Part shown: positions 46,070 to 54,586 of the stretch, one piece after another | Position numbering within the stretch: the stretch's first letter is position 1 | Layout of the letters: every line of letters starts with the position of its first letter | From: Arthrobacter luteolus NBRC 107841 | Lineage (GTDB): Bacteria; Actinomycetota; Actinomycetes; Actinomycetales; Micrococcaceae | Reading direction: 5' to 3' | NCBI RefSeq assembly: GCF_001552075.1 | Contig: NZ_BCQM01000001.1 | Coordinates: 248,001 to 312,000, forward strand | Length of the DNA stretch: 64,000 nucleotides | Made by a program: the position numbers and the translations under genes | The notes under the pieces: model-generated | Database searches by the model: none | Told to the model about the DNA's origin: nothing | What the model saw: the letters and a program-made list of their open reading frames with translations, nothing else

Positions 46070-47659
46070 GTGAGTACTGACGCCATTTCCCCAGACACTG
46101 CTGACTCCGGCCTCGAAGAACTGTCGGAGGGACAGCCGCTCGATGACCGCGTAAACAACCGCTCCCAGCGCCCCACATCTCAGGCTTTCAAGGACTTTAT
46201 GTCCTCCGGCTGGGCCGCCGAGGCGCACGAACTGCCCCAGCAGTCGGAAGTGGCCCCGTATGCCGCCGCCCGGCGCCGGGCCCTGTCCGAGCGGTTCAAG
46301 GGACTGCGTTTGGTCATCCCCGCCGGTCCGCTGAAGGTCCGTTCCAATGACACCGATTACCGGTTCCGGCCCCACTCCGGCTTCGCCCACCTCACGGGGC
46401 TCGGCCTGGACCACGAGCCGGACGCGGTGCTGGTTATGGAGCCCGTGGAAGAAGGAACCGGCGACGACGGCGGCCACCACACTGCCACCCTGTACTTCCG
46501 GCCGCTCGCCGGAACCGACAGCGAGGAGTTCTACTCCAACGCACGCTACGGAGCATTCTGGATCGGCTCGCGGCTCGGCCTGGCTGAAATCAGCGCCCTC
46601 GTTGGCCTGCCCACCCGTGACCTGTCGGAAGCTGAAACCGCAATCACCGCGAACGTCGGCGATCCGCAGTTTGGCGGCACCCCGGTCCGTCTGCTGCGGA
46701 AGGTGGACGAGATGGTCGATGCCCTGGTCGACACCGTCCGCTACAACACTGCTCCCGACCCGGAAAACGTTGACCTCTCGGCACTGGACGCCCTGGACGA
46801 TGAAGTCACCGAGGCGCTCTCCGAGCTCCGGCTGATCAAGGACGACTGGGAAATCGCCCAGATGCGTGAAGCCGTCGCCGCAACCGTCAACGGCTTCACC
46901 GAGGTGGTGAAGGCCCTTCCCCGCGCCATCGCCCACCCGCGGGGGGAGCGCGTCGTGGAAGGCGCGTTTTTTGCCCGGGCACGCGAAGAGGGCAACGAGC
47001 TGGGATACGACACCATCGCCGCGGCCGGCAACAATGCCACCGTCCTGCACTGGATCAGGAACAACGGCGCTGTGCAGGCAGGTGACCTGCTGCTGCTCGA
47101 CGCCGGAGTCGAGGCGGAGAGCCTCTACACCGCAGATGTCACCCGCACCCTGCCGGTCAACGGCAAGTTCTCCGAGGTGCAGCGCCGGGTCTACCAGGCT
47201 GTGCTGGACGCCGCCGATGCCGGCTTCGCTGCGGCCAAGCCGGGAAACAAGTTCCGTGACGTGCATGCTGCCGCAGTTCGGGTCCTTGCCGAACGCCTTC
47301 AGGACTGGGGACTGCTTCCGGTTCCGCTCGAGGAAGCGCTTTCCGATGAGGGCCAGCAGCACCGCCGCTGGATGCCGCACGGCACCAGCCACCACCTCGG
47401 CCTGGATGTCCATGACTGCGCCCAGGCACGCCGCGAGCTGTACCTGGACGGTGTCATCGAGGAAGGCATGGTCTTCACCATCGAACCCGGCCTGTACTTC
47501 AAGAAGGAAGACCTCACCATCCCCGAGGAATACCGCGGAATCGGCGTCCGGATCGAGGACGACGTCCTGATCACCGCTGACGGCCCGGTAAACCTCAGCG
47601 ACGCGCTGCCGCGCAACCCGGACGACGTCGAGGCCTGGATGGCCGGCATCTACGCCTAG
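46070..47659 (+). CDS. pepP: Xaa-Pro aminopeptidase (M24B)
   Basis: A 529-residue peptidase that removes N-terminal residues before proline. Residues 1-250 form the aminopeptidase-P N domain (YRFRPHSGFAHLTGLG). The pita-bread catalytic domain has the metal ligands in LLLDAGVE, YTADVTRT, PHGTSHHLGLDVHD, FTIEPGLYF and GVRIEDDVL. GTG start; no clear ribosome site or -10. Ends at an unusually long terminator stem. Confidence 0.95.
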   Translation: MSTDAISPDTADSGLEELSEGQPLDDRVNNRSQRPTSQAFKDFMSSGWAAEAHELPQQSEVAPYAAARRRALSERFKGLRLVIPAGPLKVRSNDTDYRFRPHSGFAHLTGLGLDHEPDAVLVMEPVEEGTGDDGGHHTATLYFRPLAGTDSEEFYSNARYGAFWIGSRLGLAEISALVGLPTRDLSEAETAITANVGDPQFGGTPVRLLRKVDEMVDALVDTVRYNTAPDPENVDLSALDALDDEVTEALSELRLIKDDWEIAQMREAVAATVNGFTEVVKALPRAIAHPRGERVVEGAFFARAREEGNELGYDTIAAAGNNATVLHWIRNNGAVQAGDLLLLDAGVEAESLYTADVTRTLPVNGKFSEVQRRVYQAVLDAADAGFAAAKPGNKFRDVHAAAVRVLAERLQDWGLLPVPLEEALSDEGQQHRRWMPHGTSHHLGLDVHDCAQARRELYLDGVIEEGMVFTIEPGLYFKKEDLTIPEEYRGIGVRIEDDVLITADGPVNLSDALPRNPDDVEAWMAGIYA

Positions 47660-47687
47660 CAGCTGCCCGGGGCCGAAACAGCCCGAG

Positions 47688-47732
47688 CCATAAAAATACC
47701 CGCCCGGATGATCCGGGCGGGTATTTTTATGG
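47688..47732. terminator. 22-bp perfect-stem bidirectional terminator
   Basis: 47688-47709 pairs with 47711-47732 with effectively no loop at full pairing (in practice a loop of several bases). A5 and T5 runs flank the GC core, so it can terminate in both directions between convergent genes. Confidence 0.93.
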
Positions 47733-47791
47733 GCTGTAGTTCTTATGGGCTGAGATCCTCATGGGCGGCAATTCTCAAGGGCGGTGGCTTT
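47728..47791. repeat. Four imperfect tandem 16-bp units after pepP
   Basis: Units at 47728-47743, 47744-47759, 47760-47775 and 47776-47791 share the pattern (T/C)A(T/A)GGGC(T/G)G. The first begins inside the right arm of the terminator. Confidence 0.8.
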
Positions 47792-47838
47792 TGCCGGCCC
47801 CATGCTGAGCGGCTGCGCCGGCCCGGACCCTGCTGGGA

Positions 47839-48819
47839 TCAGCGGTTCCCGTCCTTCTGCTCCGGGGGTGTTTCATTCTGCGCGGCATCGGTTGCCGGGG
47901 CTTCAGGTGCGGCAGCTTCAGGCGCCGCAGTTTCAGGTGCAGCAGCTCCAGGTTCCGGGGAACCAGCACCACTGTCGTTCTGGGCGGCCGGGACAGCATC
48001 CGGGAGCCGGACACCATAACGGGGCCGGCCGTCCGGCAGATCGGGGAACTGGCCCCGGGGCGGAGCCTGCCCAGCCGGTGCCTGCTGCTCGGCGGGCTGC
48101 CCCTGGGCTGCGGCAGCGTGAGCGCCCGCTCCGCCGGACACAGCTTCGCCGGAGGTGCCGGCGCCGCGGGCACCGTAGGGATCTGCCCATGTGGACGGGC
48201 GCTGAGGCGCCTGGCCCTGCTGCGGCCCCTGCGGTCCCTGGTAGGGCGGCTGCCCCTGGTACGGCGGCTGCCCCTGCGGTCCCTGGTAGGGCGGCTGTCC
48301 CTGCGAAGCTGCCGGATGCCCGCTCTGCCCCACCATGGGCAGCTGCTGCAGCAGCCTCCGGGCTTCATTGGCAGCCTCAGGCGCCACCACGACGTCGTAA
48401 CTGGTGGCGATGACCTGGCTGGTTGAGGTGAAATCCCGGCGGCCGCGCTGGAAGGCGTACGCCAGCACTCCGAACAGCAGCCAGAAGACGGCACCGAGCG
48501 CCATGGACGGGATCAGCGAGATATAGGAATCGCCGCCGCCGAACAGCATCAGGGCAAGCCCCACGAAGAGACCGAACCAGGCACCGGTGGCGGCGCTGGA
48601 CAACGCCACCCGCGGATAGGACAGTCTTCCGGTCACCCGCTCCACTGATTTCAGCTCGTTGCCGACAATGGAGACAAGCTGGACGGGGAACTTCGAATCC
48701 GCCAGGTAGTCCACCGCCTTCTGGGCATCCAGGTACGCGGTGTAACGGCCCACGAGTTCGCCGCGTGGCAGGTTGCGTCCCGGGTCCCGCTGCGTTGATC
48801 CACCAAATAGGTTCGACAT
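47839..48819 (-). CDS. Membrane protein of the general stress protein (YflT/DUF1269-like) type
   Basis: A 326-residue protein. The N-terminal domain (about 20-60, ELVGRYTAYLDAQKAVDYLAD) resembles general stress protein 17M-like domains. Two transmembrane segments follow (about 80-100 and 105-125). The C-terminal 170 residues are Pro/Gln/Gly/Ala rich with QPPYQG repeats, probably cytoplasmic and disordered. ATG 48819 is chosen; an in-frame GTG lies 18 bp upstream. Divergent from the MgtE-like gene. Function unknown. Confidence 0.72.
   Translation of the reverse strand: MSNLFGGSTQRDPGRNLPRGELVGRYTAYLDAQKAVDYLADSKFPVQLVSIVGNELKSVERVTGRLSYPRVALSSAATGAWFGLFVGLALMLFGGGDSYISLIPSMALGAVFWLLFGVLAYAFQRGRRDFTSTSQVIATSYDVVVAPEAANEARRLLQQLPMVGQSGHPAASQGQPPYQGPQGQPPYQGQPPYQGPQGPQQGQAPQRPSTWADPYGARGAGTSGEAVSGGAGAHAAAAQGQPAEQQAPAGQAPPRGQFPDLPDGRPRYGVRLPDAVPAAQNDSGAGSPEPGAAAPETAAPEAAAPEAPATDAAQNETPPEQKDGNR
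48222..48304 (-). repeat. Short repeats encoding QPPYQGPQG units
   Basis: Near-identical 15-24 bp blocks encode QPPYQG three times with PQG spacers in the disordered tail of the stress-type protein. Confidence 0.75.
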
Positions 48820-48926
48820 TCCACCATTCTTTCGCACGTGGGGCTGTTGTGGGGGAATGTATCGCTCGCAGTGAACGCCGGGCCCGGATGGCGGCGCCGT
48901 AATACGCCGATCCCGCCGCCGCCAAG

Positions 48927-48932
48927 TAGCCT
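48927..48932 (+). promoter_or_regulatory. -10 element, leaderless MgtE-like mRNA
   Basis: TAGCCT ends 7 nt before the GTG at 48940. Confidence 0.5.
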
Positions 48933-48939
48933 AAGAAGG

Positions 48940-50226
48940 GTGAGCACAAATCCCACCCGAGTCTTCATTGCACGGCTGCTCGGCCTGGATGTCTTCGATC
49001 CGCTCGGGGACCGTCTGGGCCGCCTCCGCGATGCCGTGGTGCTGGACCGCGGCGCGGGCAGGCCGCCCCAGGCCGTGGGAATCGTCGTCGAGGTCCCGGG
49101 CAAAAAACGGGTCTTCGTGCCGATCACGCGGATCACCTCCATGGACCCGAGCCAGATCATCTGCACCGGGCTGGTCAATCTGCGCCGTTTCCAGCAGCGC
49201 GGCGCGGAAATGCTGGTGGTCGCCGAGCTTTTCGACAGCAAGGTGATCCTGGCGGACAACGGCGGCGAGGCCACCGTCGAGGATATTGCCATTGAGCAGA
49301 ACCGTGCCGGGGACTGGCATGTCTCCAGCCTCTTCGTCCGCCGCGGCGGTCAGGCTTCAGGGCTCCGCGGACTGCGCCGGCGCGGTGAACTGCTGATCGT
49401 GGACTGGGCCGAGATTTACCACTGGGACATTTCCGGCCCACAGGCCGCCACACAGTTCGTTGCCCAGCACGATGACCTCAAGGCAGCCGACTTCGCCGAG
49501 GCCCTGCACGAGATGAGCGGCAAACGCCGCATCGAGGTCGCCAGCGAACTCCAGGATGAGCGCCTCGCCGACGTCCTGCAGGAACTCCCCGACGATGATC
49601 AGGTTCAGATCCTGCAGTCACTTGACCTTGAGCGCGCCGCCGACGTCCTGGAAGAAATGGATCCGGATGATGCCGCCGACCTGCTCAACGAGCTGCCGGA
49701 GGAACAGAAGGAAGAGCTCCTGCAGCTGATGGAGCCCGAAGACGCCCGCGATGTGCGGCGCCTGATGGAATATGAAGAGGATACTGCCGGCTCGGTGATG
49801 ACGCCGGTGCCCGTGATCCTCCCGCCGGAAGCCACCGTGGCCGAGGCCCTGGCCCATGTCCGCAAGGAAGAGCTCACCCCAGCCCTCGCCTCCTCCATTT
49901 ATGTCTGCCGGCCCCCGCTGGAGACTCCCACCGGACGGTATCTCGGCGTCGTGCATATCCAGAAGCTGCTGCGGGCCGCTCCCCCCGAGGCGCTGGGAAA
50001 CATCCTGGACACTGACCTTGAACCGGTCCGCGACTACGCGGATATCAGCGAGATTTCCCGCATGCTCGCGACCTACAACCTGAACTCATTGCCGGTAGTG
50101 AACGACGGCGGCCGGCTCGTGGGAGCCGTAACGGTGGACGATGTGCTGGACCACCTCCTCCCGGATGACTGGCGCGCCTCCGATGACACCGGCCCCATTA
50201 CGTGGCAGGGAAGGAAGAATGGCTGA
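48940..50226 (+). CDS. MgtE N-domain plus CBS protein without membrane domain
   Basis: A 428-residue soluble protein. Residues 1-140 look like a PRC-barrel-type region (RVFIARLLGLDVFDPLGDRLG). Residues about 175-280 are an MgtE intracellular N domain made of helical EELPDDDQVQIL-type repeats. Residues 285-415 hold a CBS pair starting at GSVMTPVPVILPP. The MgtE transmembrane channel is absent, so it may sense magnesium or nucleotides rather than transport. GTG start from the -10 spacing. It overlaps the DUF1003 gene by 8 bp. Confidence 0.85.
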   Translation: MSTNPTRVFIARLLGLDVFDPLGDRLGRLRDAVVLDRGAGRPPQAVGIVVEVPGKKRVFVPITRITSMDPSQIICTGLVNLRRFQQRGAEMLVVAELFDSKVILADNGGEATVEDIAIEQNRAGDWHVSSLFVRRGGQASGLRGLRRRGELLIVDWAEIYHWDISGPQAATQFVAQHDDLKAADFAEALHEMSGKRRIEVASELQDERLADVLQELPDDDQVQILQSLDLERAADVLEEMDPDDAADLLNELPEEQKEELLQLMEPEDARDVRRLMEYEEDTAGSVMTPVPVILPPEATVAEALAHVRKEELTPALASSIYVCRPPLETPTGRYLGVVHIQKLLRAAPPEALGNILDTDLEPVRDYADISEISRMLATYNLNSLPVVNDGGRLVGAVTVDDVLDHLLPDDWRASDDTGPITWQGRKNG

Positions 50227-50812
50227 GAAAAACCGCCCCCGCACCGACGGCCTGGATACCCCGCGCACCGCCCGTACCCGGTGGCTCCCGCGGTTGTCCC
50301 CAAACCCCGATGCATTTGGCCACGCCACGGAGAATTTCGCCCGGTTCATGGGCACCCCGCAGTTCCTGCTGTACATGACGGTCTTCTGCCTTCTCTGGCT
50401 GGGCTGGAACACGTGGGGGCCGGTGTCCCTGCGCTTCGACAGCGTGGCGCTGGGCTTTACGCTGCTGACCCTGATGCTGTCTCTCCAGGCCTCCTACGCC
50501 GCTCCCCTGCTGCTGCTAGCCCAGAACCGGCAGGACGACCGGGACCGTGTGTCCATGCGCCAGGACCGCGAACGCGCTGAACGCAACCTGATGGACACGG
50601 AGTACCTCACCCGGGAAATCGCCGAGCTGCGGATCGCCCTGCGCGAAGTAGCCACACGGGATTATGTCCGCTCCGAGATCCGGAGCCTGCTCGAAGAGCT
50701 CCTGGAAGCAAATGACAACCGGGACGATTCCAGCCGCCGGAACCAGCGCCGCCGGGGCCAGGATGCCACCGCAGCGCTGCCCAAGATTACGCCCGGAGCA
50801 GGAGAAGACTAA
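50219..50812 (+). CDS. DUF1003 membrane protein
   Basis: A 197-residue protein with two transmembrane helices (about 50-70 and 80-102) and a C-terminal coiled coil rich in Arg and Glu, the standard DUF1003 layout. AAGGAAG precedes the ATG. Translationally coupled to the MgtE-like gene by an 8-bp overlap, and the pairing is conserved in Actinobacteria, so the two may work together. Function unproven. Confidence 0.9.
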   Translation: MAEKNRPRTDGLDTPRTARTRWLPRLSPNPDAFGHATENFARFMGTPQFLLYMTVFCLLWLGWNTWGPVSLRFDSVALGFTLLTLMLSLQASYAAPLLLLAQNRQDDRDRVSMRQDRERAERNLMDTEYLTREIAELRIALREVATRDYVRSEIRSLLEELLEANDNRDDSSRRNQRRRGQDATAALPKITPGAGED

Positions 50813-50815
50813 GCA

Positions 50816-51970
50816 GTGCCTTTGAACGAATCCGGCAAGACCCTGCAGGAACAGGCCCGCGCCGCCCTTGGCCGGGTCATCGACCCGGAACTGCGGCGTC
50901 CCATTACCGAGCTGGGCATGCTTCGCAGCGTGGAAGTGGACGACGCCGGCGCCGCCCGCGTTTCGGTGCTCCTGACGATTGCGGGCTGCCCGCTGCGCGG
51001 AACCATCACCGGCGACGTGGAGCGCGAGCTCGCCGCGGTTCCCGGCATCACCTCGGTGGACGTTGATCTGGACGTGATGAGCCCGGAGCAGCGCGAAGAG
51101 CTCAAGGCGATGCTCCGCGGCCCCGGCGGAGCCCGCGGGATTCCATTCAGCCGTCCGGATTCCCTGACCCGTGTCTATGCGGTCGCCAGCGGCAAGGGCG
51201 GGGTGGGCAAGTCCACCGTCACGGTCAACCTCGCCGCAGCCATGGCTGCCTCCGGGCTGCGGGTGGGTGTGGTCGACGCCGATGTCCACGGGTTCTCCGT
51301 CCCCGGCCTCCTGGGCATCACCGCGCCACCAACCCGCGTCGACGAGATGATCCTGCCGCCGGTGGCCCACGGCATCAAGACGATTTCCATCGGTATGTTC
51401 CTCGACGGTAACCAGCCGGTGGCCTGGCGCGGGCCGATGCTGCACCGGGCACTGGAGCAGTTCCTCACCGACGTGTATTTCGGGGACCTGGACGTGCTGC
51501 TGCTCGACCTTCCGCCGGGCACAGGCGACATCGCTATCTCTGTGGGCCAGCTGCTGCCGTCGGCTGAGATTCTGGTGGTCACGACGCCGCAGGCTGCGGC
51601 GGCGGATGTTGCCGAGCGGGCGGGAACAGTTGCCGCCCAGACCGGTCAGAAAGTCGCCGGCGTCATCGAGAACATGTCCTGGCTGAGCCTGCCGAACGGG
51701 GAACGGATGGAGCTCTTCGGTTCCGGCGGCGGTGCGATCGTCTCCGAGCGGCTGGCCGGCGCACTCGGCTACGGAGTCCCGCTGCTCGGCAGCATCCCGC
51801 TCGACGTCCGCCTGCGCGAAGGCGGGGACGCGGGACTTCCGGTGGTGCTGACGGATTCCGCTGCTCAGGACGGGAGCGCCGGTGCTGAGCTGCGGCGAAT
51901 CGCCCACACCCTGTCCCGCCGTCCGCGGGGACTCTCGGGGATGAGCCTGGGAGTCACTCCCCGCTCCTGA
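50816..51970 (+). CDS. mrp: Mrp/NBP35 family iron-sulfur carrier ATPase
   Basis: A 384-residue P-loop protein that holds and transfers iron-sulfur clusters. Residues 10-95 are a MIP18 (DUF59) domain (VIDPELRRPITELGM). The deviant Walker A SGKGGVGKSTVTVNLAA begins near 124, and LLLDLPPGTGDIAIS is Walker B. The C-terminal CxxC of many Mrp proteins is not seen, as in several actinobacterial homologues. GTG start, 3 bp after the DUF1003 stop, so the third gene of the operon. Confidence 0.94.
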   Translation: MPLNESGKTLQEQARAALGRVIDPELRRPITELGMLRSVEVDDAGAARVSVLLTIAGCPLRGTITGDVERELAAVPGITSVDVDLDVMSPEQREELKAMLRGPGGARGIPFSRPDSLTRVYAVASGKGGVGKSTVTVNLAAAMAASGLRVGVVDADVHGFSVPGLLGITAPPTRVDEMILPPVAHGIKTISIGMFLDGNQPVAWRGPMLHRALEQFLTDVYFGDLDVLLLDLPPGTGDIAISVGQLLPSAEILVVTTPQAAAADVAERAGTVAAQTGQKVAGVIENMSWLSLPNGERMELFGSGGGAIVSERLAGALGYGVPLLGSIPLDVRLREGGDAGLPVVLTDSAAQDGSAGAELRRIAHTLSRRPRGLSGMSLGVTPRS

Positions 51971-51978
51971 TGGGCTCC

Positions 51979-52026
51979 GCCCTGCCGCAGGCTACTGGAG
52001 ACGCCCTGCCGCAGGCTACTGGAGAC
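51979..52026. repeat. Perfect 24-bp direct duplication after mrp
   Basis: Bases 51979-52002 are repeated exactly at 52003-52026, starting 9 bp after the mrp stop, in the convergent gap to tatB. Confidence 0.92.
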
Positions 52027-52118
52027 AAGGGACCTCGATATTGGCAGGCGCCACACTGATGTCGCCGCGCCGCTCTGACGGCACGTCACCGGGCGGTGAG
52101 GATCCGCCGGCCGCGGGG

Positions 52119-52191
52119 CTACGCTGTTGCGGCGGCCGCTCCGGCGGCAGGTGCTGGTCCGTCCGGCGTACTGGCACTGCCTGGTGCGGGA
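52119..52191 (-). other. Possible out-of-frame remnant of the TatB tail
   Basis: One frame away from tatB, the minus strand continues past its stop with about 25 Pro/Ala/Gly/Ser residues (PPSPAPGSASTPDG, then an Ala run) to a TAG at 52119-52121. TatB tails usually have this composition, so a small indel may have shortened the protein here. Confidence 0.4.
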
Positions 52192-52644
52192 CTAGGTGGC
52201 CTCAACATCGAAGGGAGCAGTTTCCCCGGCCGCGAGCCGTTCGATGCGCTGCACGGGCGGCGGTGATGTCTGCACTGCGGCAGCCGGAACGGCTGCGGCC
52301 GCCGGCGCTGCGGCTGCGGATGCTGTGGCTGCGCTGCGGACGGGGTGCCCGGAGGTTCCCTGCCGCGGAGCCGGGCGGACAGCATCTTCGACGTCGTCGA
52401 GCAGTGCTTCCTTGATGATCCGCCGCGGGTCGTACTGCCGCGGGTCCAGCTTGCGCCAGTCCACTTCGTCAATTTCCGGGCCGACTTCTTCGCGCAGCTG
52501 CTCCCGGGCGCCACTGGCCATACGGCGAAGTTCGCGGACCAGGCGGGCCAACTGGGAGGCGTATTCGGGCAGGCGCTCAGGGCCGAGAACGGCCACAGCA
52601 AGGATTGCCAGCACGATCAGCTCATAGCCATTTATTCCGAACAC
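52192..52644 (-). CDS. tatB: Sec-independent translocase subunit TatB
   Basis: A 150-residue protein. The N-terminal helix FGINGYELIVLAILAVAVLG with the conserved ELIVL and GPERLPEYA hinge is diagnostic for the TatA/B family; the long charged amphipathic helix and acidic region are of TatB type. With TatA and TatC elsewhere it would export folded proteins. It lies downstream of rseA, as in other Actinobacteria, but the C-terminal tail seems short and may be frameshifted. Confidence 0.9.
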   Translation of the reverse strand: MFGINGYELIVLAILAVAVLGPERLPEYASQLARLVRELRRMASGAREQLREEVGPEIDEVDWRKLDPRQYDPRRIIKEALLDDVEDAVRPAPRQGTSGHPVRSAATASAAAAPAAAAVPAAAVQTSPPPVQRIERLAAGETAPFDVEAT

Positions 52645-52694
52645 TTCTGAAGGTTACCTTTTCCCGCCCGGTTCAAGCGACTTCCAGTCTGGAC

Positions 52695-53615
52695 TCAAAG
52701 TGAACGTCCGGCGCCGGCCAGCAGCGAGAGCCCCCGCATCACCCGGTCCACCGGCCCGGAATCGCGGTCCTTGGAAGGCACCAGCAGGCGGGCTGACTCA
52801 GTCAGCGACAGTTCACTGACCGCACCGGCAACCATTTCGTTCGACGCAGATGACGCGAGGGTATAGGTGACATTGCCGGTGGACAGCACTGCCTGGCCGG
52901 GCTTCGCCGGATCCCGCCAGACCCGGGGCGAGGTAGCGGAGTTCCCGGTCTGGAGGGTGAAGCCCTCTTCCGTTACCGGCCGTTCGCTGACTGCATGCAG
53001 AACGCTGGCGTTCGTATCGCCCTCACCCGGACGCTGCTCATACAGCGTAATCTTCTCCCCATTGCGGGCGAGTACCAGCGCGACGGCTGGCTGGCCGGCC
53101 ACGTGCGTGGCGGTGGCTTCTTCAAGGGTGAAGCCGAGTTCGGAGAGCTCCGGGCAGGACCAGCCGGCTTCACGGAGCTTCTGCAGCTGGTCGCTGGAGA
53201 GCTTGCCGGTCTGGCTTTGGGTTACCTGGTTCCAGCCGGCCAGCAGATGCGCCTGCTGCGGAGCGGAGAAGGGTTCGTTGGCCAAGGTACCCAGCACGTA
53301 GGCACCAGCCAGGACGAATCCGGAGACGAGGGTAAGGATACTGCCGACGGCGACGGCGTAGCGGGCGCGGGTCCGCGGCCGTTTGGCCTCCGCGGCGGCC
53401 GGCAGGGATGCTCCTCCGGCCACAATGCGCCGGGCCAGGTCCTCCCCCGGCAGCGGTATGCTCATGGACCGCAGCCGGATGCGCAGGCGCCGTTCCTCTT
53501 CCACGAGGGACCGGCAGGGTGCGCAGCGTTCCAGGTGAGCCTGGACTGCTGCCCTTTTGCGCTGCGGAAGTTCATCGTCCAGGAACTCACGGATATGGCG
53601 TCGAGGATGGCGCAT
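52695..53615 (-). CDS. rseA: Anti-sigma factor of the RseA type (zinc ZAS domain)
   Basis: A 306-residue membrane protein. The N-terminal ZAS motif is His27-x3-Cys31-x2-Cys34 (HLERCAPC), which binds the ECF sigma factor and may sense redox state. A single transmembrane helix lies at about 90-112, and the C-terminal half is extracytoplasmic. It starts 5 bp after the sigma gene stop and should hold SigE inactive until released by stress. Confidence 0.88.
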   Translation of the reverse strand: MRHPRRHIREFLDDELPQRKRAAVQAHLERCAPCRSLVEEERRLRIRLRSMSIPLPGEDLARRIVAGGASLPAAAEAKRPRTRARYAVAVGSILTLVSGFVLAGAYVLGTLANEPFSAPQQAHLLAGWNQVTQSQTGKLSSDQLQKLREAGWSCPELSELGFTLEEATATHVAGQPAVALVLARNGEKITLYEQRPGEGDTNASVLHAVSERPVTEEGFTLQTGNSATSPRVWRDPAKPGQAVLSTGNVTYTLASSASNEMVAGAVSELSLTESARLLVPSKDRDSGPVDRVMRGLSLLAGAGRSL

Positions 53616-53620
53616 ATTCT

Positions 53621-54232
53621 CTATCCGGCTCCAACCACGCGGGGAATTTTGAGGCTGACGGCCGGGGTCCGGCGCTGGGTTGGATCCCGGTGGGCCAGTT
53701 TTTCCTTCAGCATGGTCCGCCCGCGGTGAATCCGGGAGCGTACGGTGCCCAGCTTGACGCCCAAGGCACGGGCAACTTCGTCGTAGGACAGCCCTTCAAG
53801 GTCGCAGAGCACAACGGCTGCCCGGAAATCCGGAGGAAGTTCTTCCAGCGCCTGCTGGATATCGACGTCGAGGTTGTTGAATTCGAAACTACGTTCCGGG
53901 CCGGGACCCGGGCTCGGGAGGCGGCTCTCGGCTTCTTCGCTCATCCCGTCGAACCGGATCCGGCTCCTGCGCCGGGCCTGGTCGAGGAAGAGGTTGGTGG
54001 TGATCCGGTGGAGCCAGCCGTCCAGGGTTCCGGGCTGGAAGTTGGCCAGGGAACGGAAAACACGGACGAAGACTTCCTGGGTCAGGTCCTCGGCGTCGTG
54101 TTTGTTGCCGGTCAGGCGGTACGCCAGGCGGTAGACCTTCGCGGAGTGCGCCTGCACCACTTCTTCCCAGGTCGGACGCACCCAGTCGGCGCCTGCCGAT
54201 GCGTCCGCTGAAACGTCAAGTGTCCCGGTCAT
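53621..54232 (-). CDS. sigE: ECF RNA polymerase sigma factor, SigE type
   Basis: A 203-residue group 4 sigma factor. Region 2 includes [21 protein letters not shown] and [18 protein letters not shown]; region 4 includes [20 protein letters not shown] and [14 protein letters not shown]. By synteny with mycobacterial sigE-rseA it responds to envelope stress. GGGAGGAAG precedes the ATG at 54232. Longer in-frame starts upstream lack such a site. Confidence 0.92.
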   Translation of the reverse strand: MTGTLDVSADASAGADWVRPTWEEVVQAHSAKVYRLAYRLTGNKHDAEDLTQEVFVRVFRSLANFQPGTLDGWLHRITTNLFLDQARRRSRIRFDGMSEEAESRLPSPGPGPERSFEFNNLDVDIQQALEELPPDFRAAVVLCDLEGLSYDEVARALGVKLGTVRSRIHRGRTMLKEKLAHRDPTQRRTPAVSLKIPRVVGAG

Positions 54233-54586
54233 GGTCTTCCTCCCTTCAAAGCGCAAGTCGGCTGCCTTGTTTCCGGTGAGGTAGGGGCAGTCTCTGATCG
54301 CCAGCTTCAGCATCAATATTCGCGCATGATTCTGGGAGTTCGCTGTTAGCATGCCGTGGTTCGGCAGACAAGCGGGCGTGCCTTTCGCTGCGACATCCAC
54401 CTGACAAGATCCGCGGCACGGCCACGCCAGCCCGGTTTGCTGCACCGCTGGCCTTAAGCTGGTAAAGCAGTCCGCCGCCGGCCCAGCCCAGCGGCTGCGC
54501 CCCCTGCTGCATTCCGGACTATTTCCTTCTTATTCCGATCTGTTCCTGGTTTCCCCTGCCACCCCGACCGAAAGTGACGTACACCG
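54233..54586. other. Divergent promoter region of sigE and the O-methyltransferase
   Basis: 354 bp without a gene. The sigE ribosome site lies at its left edge. The minus strand has GCGAAC followed about 16 bp later by CGAAT, loosely like an ECF-type promoter, but I cannot assign it firmly. AT-richer bases at 54518-54545 may hold the methyltransferase promoter. Confidence 0.4.

Noticed and set aside
51971-52191. Remnant of an insertion sequence in the mrp-tatB gap
   Set aside because: There is a 24-bp direct duplication but no terminal inverted repeats and no transposase fragment.
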